This document shows, piece by piece, positions 30,485 to 35,054 of a stretch of 35,054 bases of DNA (its first letter is position 1; the number at the start of each line of letters is the position of its first letter). The position numbers and the translations under genes are program-made. The notes under the pieces were generated by a model. The model did no database searches. It had not been told where the DNA came from and worked only from the letters and a program-made list of their open reading frames with translations. The stretch is taken from NCBI GenBank assembly GCA_038040485.1, contig JBBPIE010000048.1:1-35054 (forward strand), in the 5' to 3' direction. This DNA comes from Onstottus_B arcticum. Lineage in GTDB: Bacteria; Acidobacteriota; Blastocatellia; UBA7656.

Positions 30485-31465
30485 CTACTCGGGGCCGAAC
30501 ACTTCAGGGTGAAGCCTCCGCGCCATTTGTTCCAAGCCATCGACTATACGAGGGCCGGGACGCATCAACAGATTGTCGTCGAGGCGAAACACACGACCGG
30601 CGCGGCCTGCCGGAGTCTCTTTCAGTCGCGCGGGCAGATCAGGCTCGCCCGTCTGAAGGAATATGACCTCGGGACGTTTCGCAACCGCCGTCTCGAGGCT
30701 GTATTGCGGATAGTCGCCCGCGAGATCCTCGGAGATCGAACGGCCGCCGGCTTGATTGATCAAGTCGGTTATAAAACTTCGCGCGCCAATCGTTATGAGA
30801 GGCGCGCTTCCAAGGATGCAAAGCACTCGCGGGCGTTCCGCGACGCCCACACGTGAGTGCACGTCTTCAACTCGCGCACGCAACGAGGCTGTCAGTTCGC
30901 TGGCTCGAAGCGTCGCGCCGGTCAGCTCACCGATTCTCGTGATCGATTCGAGCGCGCCGGCAACTCCGTTGGGATCGCTGACATAGACTGGGATTTTGAC
31001 TTCGTCGAGGTTGTAAACAAACTGTTGAAGCTGGCTGGCCCTCGAAGCGATGACAAGGTCGGTCTTGAGCGCGATGATCCGTTCGATACTTGGCCTCAGA
31101 GTATCGCCGACGTTTTCCCTGGCTGCGGCTTCGGGCGGGTAATCACAGTAGGAAGTGACTCCAACGATTCGATCGCCCAGTCCGAGCGCAAACAGCGTTT
31201 CGGTGATTGAAGGCGCAAGCGACACGATGCGATGGGGTTCAGGTTTGACAAGAATCGTGCGTCCGATCTCATCGGTGATTTGGCGCAAGCCCGAAGCGTC
31301 CGGCGTGCGCGAGGTGCAGGCGGAAAAACCCGGAGCGATTGACAACGCAATCAGTAGCCCGATCACCGCACGCCGAACGACTTCGCAGCCACGCAGCGCG
31401 CTACGAGTGGACTGGCGCGTCCGAAGTTTCGGCGAGTCGGAGGTGAATTGATACTGCTCGCGCAA
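30485..31465 (-). CDS. btuF: Cobalamin-binding lipoprotein (BtuF-like)
   Basis: About 326 residues. No ATG lies in a sensible place. I place the start at the TTG 31463-31465, because the other in-frame TTG (31487-31489) lies inside the intrinsic terminator. Neither has a good ribosome binding site, and a start nearer the signal is possible. A lipoprotein signal (VIGLLIALSIAPGFSAC) begins about 33 residues in. The body is a periplasmic-binding-protein fold of the helical-hinge type: RIVSLAPSITETLFALGLGD, VGVTSYCDYPPEA, ERIIALKTDLVIA, and RPEVIFLQTGEPDLP. It delivers B12 to BtuC. It is first in the btuF-btuC-btuD unit, behind a cobalamin riboswitch. Confidence 0.85.
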   Translation of the reverse strand: MREQYQFTSDSPKLRTRQSTRSALRGCEVVRRAVIGLLIALSIAPGFSACTSRTPDASGLRQITDEIGRTILVKPEPHRIVSLAPSITETLFALGLGDRIVGVTSYCDYPPEAAARENVGDTLRPSIERIIALKTDLVIASRASQLQQFVYNLDEVKIPVYVSDPNGVAGALESITRIGELTGATLRASELTASLRARVEDVHSRVGVAERPRVLCILGSAPLITIGARSFITDLINQAGGRSISEDLAGDYPQYSLETAVAKRPEVIFLQTGEPDLPARLKETPAGRAGRVFRLDDNLLMRPGPRIVDGLEQMARRLHPEVFGPE

Positions 31466-31512
31466 AAAGAAAAACTCCCGCCGACCCAATGCGCGTGTGG
31501 GTCGAACGGGAG
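31464..31512 (-). terminator. Riboswitch-controlled intrinsic terminator before btuF
   Basis: On the minus strand CTCCCG (31507-31512) pairs with CGGGAG (31475-31480) and CGACCCA with TGGGTCG inside it, giving a 13-bp stem with a two-base bulge and nine-base loop. It is followed by TTTTTCTTTTT (31464-31474). The 5' side (31507-31513) can instead pair perfectly with GCTCCCG at 31526-31532, a mutually exclusive antiterminator. This is a standard transcription-attenuation platform below the aptamer. Confidence 0.8.
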
Positions 31513-31576
31513 CCTTGATGCTGGTGCTCCCGCGCGCCTTGCTCCCTCACGCGAAGAGCGACCGGCTCGCGACTGA

Positions 31577-31767
31577 GCTTCGGGCAGGTCTCCTGACTTA
31601 GCCTCGTCGATGCGCTTTAGTTTCGCGCATCTCACCGCCGACGGCCTTCCCGATCGAGGTGATCAGTGGCCCTTGTTGTCGGCAGCTTCGAGAGCAACAC
31701 AGTGGCGGGACCGTGCGGGAATCAAACCCGCTTCCCTATTCTCCCCGATGATCGGGGCACCCGAAGC
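31577..31767 (-). ncRNA. Cobalamin riboswitch upstream of btuF
   Basis: Minus-strand reading: P1 GCTTCGGG (31760-31767) pairs perfectly with CCCGAAGC (31577-31584). The core has GGGAAGCGGGTTTGATTCCC and GGTCCCGCCACTGTG. The B12 box AAGTCAGGAGACCTGCCC (31582-31599) matches the class-I consensus closely. The peripheral arm has a normal hairpin (GATGCGC with GCGCATC) and no heptamer repeat. The terminator/antiterminator pair lies 65-110 bases downstream. B12 binding is expected to shut off btuF-btuC-btuD transcription. Confidence 0.95.
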
Positions 31768-31805
31768 AATGTCTACAACTTCAAAAGAACAGGAAGAGAA
31801 CAAGC

Positions 31806-31834
31806 AAACTAGCATCGCGTTTTGTTGGAGTCAA
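31806..31834 (-). promoter_or_regulatory. Putative promoter for the btuF riboswitch transcript
   Basis: On the minus strand TTGACT (31829-31834), a 17-bp spacer and TAGTTT (31806-31811). The start would be near 31799, about 30 bases before the aptamer P1. Confidence 0.5.
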
Positions 31835-31943
31835 ACCTAAACGATGGCAGCTCAAGGCGTTGTCCTTTCCGGTTCGTTTTGAGAGAATCAGCGACTGGCA
31901 ATCGACTCGTCTGACGCAAGGTCCATACTCCGAGACTGAATCA

Positions 31944-32368
31944 ATGACCAAGAGTCCCAAGAAGCATAAGGCAAAGCCGGCGTCGTACGTTGTGTTCATC
32001 AGCCACTATTCAGAGGATATCTGGATAGCAGAACAGATTGACAAGCAGATAAGGGCGCTCGGCGCCACAACGTGGCTCGACACGAAGGATCTCAAAGGCG
32101 GCGATGTACTGACTGACGAGATCATAAGGGGAATAACTTCTTGCAACGAGGCGCTTGTTCTAGTGTCGCCAAAGAGCGTCAAGTCTCAGTGGGTGGCTAC
32201 GAGATCGGAGCGGTCTCGGGTCAAGGCAAACGTGTTACGCCAATATTGAACCAGGTCAAGCCCGATGCAATCGCTCCAATGAAGGGCGTAAAATCAATTG
32301 ACCTTAACCAGTTCGATGACTTCCTGATACAATTGGCGAAACGAATGAGTGACTGGTCAAAGACCTAG
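31944..32368 (+). pseudogene. TIR-domain protein gene with a frameshift before the catalytic Glu
   Basis: The ATG at 31944 opens MTKSPKKHKAKPASYVVFIS, a TIR domain start, continuing DTKDLKGGDVLTDEIIRGIT and LVLVSPKSVKSQWVA. In frame 0 it then changes to unrelated sequence and stops at residue 101. In the -1 frame from about 32196-32198 the TIR domain continues as YEIGAVSGQGKRVTPILNQV to a stop at 32368, giving 141 residues if joined. One missing base in the GCN codon before TAC would explain it. The lost segment begins with the Glu (in WVxYE) expected to be the NADase catalytic residue. No slippery heptamer is visible, so mutation or sequencing error is likelier than programmed shifting. Confidence 0.8.
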
Positions 32369-32378
32369 CGAGGAAAGT

Positions 32379-32759
32379 ATGTCGTACAAAGTATTCATTA
32401 GTTCGGCGAAAATGGACATTGATGTTGCCCGCGACCTCGCACGCCGGCTCAAGGACGCTGGTGTGAAGGTATTCCCGATCAAAACGGCAGAGAGTCCAGT
32501 CGCGTCAGTCACACGTTCGTTACGGGAAGCGGATGAGGTGATCGTCATTCTCACCGGAAACTCAGTCAATAACTGGTGGGTCTTATATGAAATGGGAGCG
32601 GCGTCTGCCCTGCATAAGCGCGTGACGCCGATCGTCGTAAATGTCCAGGATTCAGAGATTCCGCCTTTCGCCAAGTCGCACGTGAGATTTGCTCAACTGC
32701 CCTCCTACATAGCCGAACTAGCCAAGCGGGCGGGCGAATTGAAGGCGCAACCAGCGTAA
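32379..32759 (+). CDS. Stand-alone TIR-domain protein (TIR_2 type)
   Basis: 126 residues from an ATG with GAGGAAAG just upstream; a longer in-frame start overlaps the previous gene and is less likely. It is a single TIR domain: SYKVFISSAKMDIDVARDLA, RRLKDAGVKVFPIKTAESPV, ADEVIVILTGNSVNNWWVLY, then E71 in YEMGAAS at the expected catalytic position. The tail KRVTPIVVNV is like that of the upstream TIR gene, so the two are paralogs in one operon (10-bp gap). Bacterial TIR proteins often degrade NAD+ or make cyclic ADP-ribose signals in antiphage defence. No partner effector such as ThsA or a sensor is visible here, so a defence role is inference. Confidence 0.85.
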   Translation: MSYKVFISSAKMDIDVARDLARRLKDAGVKVFPIKTAESPVASVTRSLREADEVIVILTGNSVNNWWVLYEMGAASALHKRVTPIVVNVQDSEIPPFAKSHVRFAQLPSYIAELAKRAGELKAQPA

Positions 32760-32894
32760 TTTTTCGCCTCCATAATTCCAGATCACCCAGATGATTCTCA
32801 TGCGCGCTCATTCGGCGGGGCGGGCCAACTCTACAAATACTTTCAACGGGCACAAGCCTGCGCTACAACGCAACGCGCACTCATTCTCGCTGAA

Positions 32895-32923
32895 TTGACA
32901 ACCGCCAGGCTGCGGGCTATTCT
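32895..32923 (+). promoter_or_regulatory. Strong sigma-70-type promoter
   Basis: Perfect TTGACA (32895-32900), a 17-bp spacer and TATTCT (32918-32923). The expected start is near 32930, about 70 bases before the TTG start of the amidotransferase-like gene. It lies in a 242-bp gap with no ORF of its own. Confidence 0.65.
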
Positions 32924-33001
32924 CACTTTTGCTCTCACACGATGTTACCTGCGGGGACCGGCATTTCCCGATCGGTCAAACACTCTTGAAAGGAAATAAC
33001 G

Positions 33002-33763
33002 TTGAGCGAACATCGGCCGATAATCGGCATACCCTGCCGCTACAACTGGACTAATAACTATTTCGAGCTGCGTGAGACTTACTCGCAGGCGCTTTATGCG
33101 GCGGGCGGCACCCCCCTGATGCTGCCTCTCATCCCGGAGCCCGACTATGTTGACAACGTCATGGCTCACGTCGATGCAATATGCCTGTCAGGCGCGGTCA
33201 ATGATGTCGACCCACAACGCTACGGACACGAACCGAAACCAAAGCTCGGCCCCGTCGTCCCGCAGCGCGATGAGATGGATATGATGCTGTTAGCCGCCGC
33301 CGAAACGCGCCGGCTTCCGGTGTTGGCCATCTGCTTCGGCATCCAATCGTTGAATGTCTATCGCGGCGGGACCCTGATCCAGGACATTGAGAGTGAGGTA
33401 AAGGAACCGCTCAAGCATATGCAAGACGGCATGATCGGGCGACGTTCACACTCGATCAACGTAACCGAGGACTCCCTGATCGCGAGGCTCGCGGGCGCTA
33501 ACCATGTTGCGGTCAACAGCCATCATCATCAGGCCATCGACATCGCCGGCCGCGATCTGGAACCAATCGCATGGTCGCACGACGGCGTCATCGAGGCGGT
33601 CATCAACAAACGAGAAGATCAGTTCATTCTCGGAGTGCAGTGGCATCCTGAAGTCGGCTGGCAGGATGACCTGCTCTCGCAAGCGATCTTCAATCACTTT
33701 ATCTCGGTGGCGCGCGAGCGCCGCGAATCTCAAGTGGGCGAACCAGTCCGCGTCGAGCGCTGA
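33002..33763 (+). CDS. Class-I glutamine-amidotransferase-like hydrolase (peptidase C26, PuuD type)
   Basis: 253 residues starting with TTG, supported by AAAGGAAAT upstream. Family landmarks are IIGIPCRYNW at the N-terminus, LMLPLIPEPDYVDNVMAHVD, DAICLSGAVNDVDP, the nucleophile elbow LAICFGIQSLNVYRGG (C111), VNSHHHQAID, and the catalytic His-Glu in LGVQWHPE. The family includes gamma-glutamyl-GABA hydrolase (PuuD). The usual elbow is CRGxQ; here it is CFGIQ, and GGxD (GG+P) is replaced by SGAVND, so substrate range may differ. It is followed nine bases later by an MFS gene in the same transcript. Confidence 0.87.
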   Translation: MSEHRPIIGIPCRYNWTNNYFELRETYSQALYAAGGTPLMLPLIPEPDYVDNVMAHVDAICLSGAVNDVDPQRYGHEPKPKLGPVVPQRDEMDMMLLAAAETRRLPVLAICFGIQSLNVYRGGTLIQDIESEVKEPLKHMQDGMIGRRSHSINVTEDSLIARLAGANHVAVNSHHHQAIDIAGRDLEPIAWSHDGVIEAVINKREDQFILGVQWHPEVGWQDDLLSQAIFNHFISVARERRESQVGEPVRVER

Positions 33764-33772
33764 TTCAGGATT

Positions 33773-34984
33773 ATGCGCGCCAGGGACAAGGTCACACTCG
33801 CAGCGCTGTGCGCCGGACATTTCGTCAACGACTCCTACTCCAGCATCATCTATCCGCTGCTTCCGGTGATAAAGGTCAAGCTTTCGCTGAGCACGGCTCA
33901 GGTATTCTGGCTTGCGCCGCTTTACGCGATCTCGTCGTCGCTGATGCAGCCGCTCTACGGCTACATCTCTGACCGATACGCACGCCGCTCGTTCGCGGTG
34001 CTGGGACCGGCGATCACGGCGGTGTTCGTTTCGGTGATCGGGCTCGCGCCGTCTTATGGAATCCTGATCGTCCTACTGGTCGCAAGCGGAATCGGAGTCG
34101 GCTCGTTTCATCCGCAGGCCGCTGCAATGGCCGCGCAAGCGTCACGCGAGCGAAGAAGAATCGGGATGGCGATGTTCTCGGCGCTCGGGACTCTTGGTTT
34201 CGCGTTCGGGCCTTTTGGCATTACGCGAGTCGTCTCGCGGTTTGGCCTCGAGCATTCGTACTACATCGTGGGAACTGGCCTGGTGATGTCGGCGGTGCTT
34301 TATCGAATATGTCCGCCGCTCAACGCGCCGGCTCAACTTGCGGCGGGAGTAGAAAAGATCAAGTGGCAAGTGCTAAGCGCTCTTCGCTCAGCCTGGAAGC
34401 CGCTGCTGTTGCTATATCTGATAACGGTCATCCGCTCGGGCTTGCAGATTACGACCAACACCTACCTGCCGTTCATCCTGGAGGACCTGCATTACGATCT
34501 CGCTCAGACAGGCAACATTCTCACTGTGTTCCTGCTGATGGGTGGAGTGGGCGGACTCGCAGGGGGCTTTGTGGCCGAGCGAGTCTCAGGCCGAGCCGTA
34601 ACCCTCTACTCAGGGTTGCTCGCCGGGCCGCTGATGGTCGGCGCGTTCACAACAAGCGGTCTCTTGAGCATCGTGCTCCTGGGACTCGGCGGGTTCATGT
34701 TGCTCGCAACGCTTCCGGTGATCGTGGCAATGGCTCAGGAACTGGTGCCAGGTCAAACGAGCACCGTGTCAGCATTGATGATGGGCGCCGCCTGGGGAGT
34801 TGGCGCACTCGCGCCGCCGGCGCTCAACGGCCTGGTTCCGGCATATGGCTTTCGAATGGTGCTGGTCTTCGCCTCGGCGTTCACGCTTGTGAGCGCGGCG
34901 CTGGCTTACTTCCTTCCGCGCGACGAACACGTTCACCACGCGGTCGAGACCGATTTGGCAACGGCCGCCGCCACTGGCGACTAG
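33773..34984 (+). CDS. MFS transporter, fosmidomycin-resistance (Fsr) type
   Basis: 403 residues with twelve hydrophobic segments. The N-terminus GHFVNDSYSSIIYPLLPVIK is characteristic of Fsr-like exporters. The A-like motif between helices 2 and 3 reads LYGYISDRYARRSFAVLG, and a Gly-rich VASGIGVGSFHPQAAAMAA follows. The start has AGGA close to the ATG. It is co-transcribed with the peptidase C26-like hydrolase, so it may export or import that enzyme's substrate or product rather than an antibiotic. The short C-terminal tail is acidic and Ala/Thr-rich. Confidence 0.88.
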   Translation: MRARDKVTLAALCAGHFVNDSYSSIIYPLLPVIKVKLSLSTAQVFWLAPLYAISSSLMQPLYGYISDRYARRSFAVLGPAITAVFVSVIGLAPSYGILIVLLVASGIGVGSFHPQAAAMAAQASRERRRIGMAMFSALGTLGFAFGPFGITRVVSRFGLEHSYYIVGTGLVMSAVLYRICPPLNAPAQLAAGVEKIKWQVLSALRSAWKPLLLLYLITVIRSGLQITTNTYLPFILEDLHYDLAQTGNILTVFLLMGGVGGLAGGFVAERVSGRAVTLYSGLLAGPLMVGAFTTSGLLSIVLLGLGGFMLLATLPVIVAMAQELVPGQTSTVSALMMGAAWGVGALAPPALNGLVPAYGFRMVLVFASAFTLVSAALAYFLPRDEHVHHAVETDLATAAATGD

Positions 34985-35015
34985 AAGTAGTTAACGTTAG
35001 CCGATAATAGGGGTA

Positions 35016-35041
35016 GGGAGAACCGATTGGCTTCGGCTCCC
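35016..35041 (+). terminator. Hairpin after the MFS gene
   Basis: GGGAG...CCGA (35016-35026) pairs with TCGG-CTCCC (35033-35041), with two unpaired A on one side, 31 bases past the stop. The tail reads CCTCCCTCC with no T-run before the window ends, so termination strength is uncertain. Confidence 0.4.
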
Positions 35042-35054
35042 CCTCCCTCCGAAC

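Noticed and set aside
28394..31465. Siderophore or haem uptake instead of cobalamin
   Set aside because: The ABC and receptor families overlap with iron uptake, but both transcription units carry clear cobalamin riboswitches.
32141..32368. Programmed -1 frameshift in the first TIR gene
   Set aside because: The sequence near 32190-32200 has no X-XXY-YYZ slippery heptamer; mutation or sequencing error is simpler.

Overview
The window looks like a chromosomal segment of a GC-rich, diderm, rod-shaped bacterium, most likely an Acidobacteriota member of the Blastocatellia type. This is inferred from gene content and protein style: a lipoprotein signal, a TonB-dependent receptor with an N-terminal carboxypeptidase-regulatory-like domain, a pilin-C-terminus-like secreted protein, a fused radical SAM/DUF2344 protein and many REP-like intergenic hairpins. 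No rRNA, tRNA, CRISPR array, integrase or transposase was seen.

Layout. (1) 0.2-4.1 kb, minus strand: secreted amidohydrolase, two proteins of unknown function and an ankyrin lipoprotein, with a large REPIN-like inverted repeat between the first two. (2) 4.2-17.8 kb, minus strand: a long, tightly packed block read as GGDEF protein, mreB, mreC, mreD, mrdA (PBP2), rodA, Uma2 nuclease-like protein, radical SAM/DUF2344 fusion, RNase E/G. This is the lateral-wall elongation machinery followed by an RNA-processing pair. (3) 18.2-19.7 kb, plus strand: a class-III aminotransferase preceded by a promoter and a possible 19-residue leader ORF. (4) 20.0-23.5 kb, plus strand: an accessory cassette of visibly lower GC. 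It holds a zinc-ribbon/HTH protein, two small TonB-C-like secreted proteins, a membrane-anchored thioredoxin-like/rhodanese protein, an unlisted 43-residue ORF and a cysteine-rich secreted protein with calcium-binding loops. (5) 23.7-25.3 kb: YmdB-type phosphodiesterase (minus) and a peptidoglycan-binding protein (plus). (6) 25.6-31.8 kb, minus strand: a cobalamin uptake locus, btuF-btuC-btuD and btuB, with one cobalamin riboswitch ahead of btuF and another ahead of btuB. (7) 31.9-32.8 kb, plus strand: two TIR-domain genes, the first frameshifted exactly before its putative catalytic glutamate. (8) 32.9-35.0 kb, plus strand: a promoter, a class-I glutamine-amidotransferase-like hydrolase and a fosmidomycin-resistance-type MFS transporter.

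The most unusual signal is in region 6. Three intergenic snap-back elements lie within 4 kb of the cobalamin locus. Each is an inverted repeat whose arms are made of degenerate 7-bp tandem units: one fills the convergent gap after btuB, one replaces the peripheral arm of the btuB riboswitch, and one fills the btuC-btuD gap. Two further snap-back elements (1630-1862 and 24551-24646) are not clearly heptameric. The second signal is the region-4 cassette, a candidate for an uncharacterised export/thiol-maturation system. Functions are assigned from motifs read by eye; no database search was possible.
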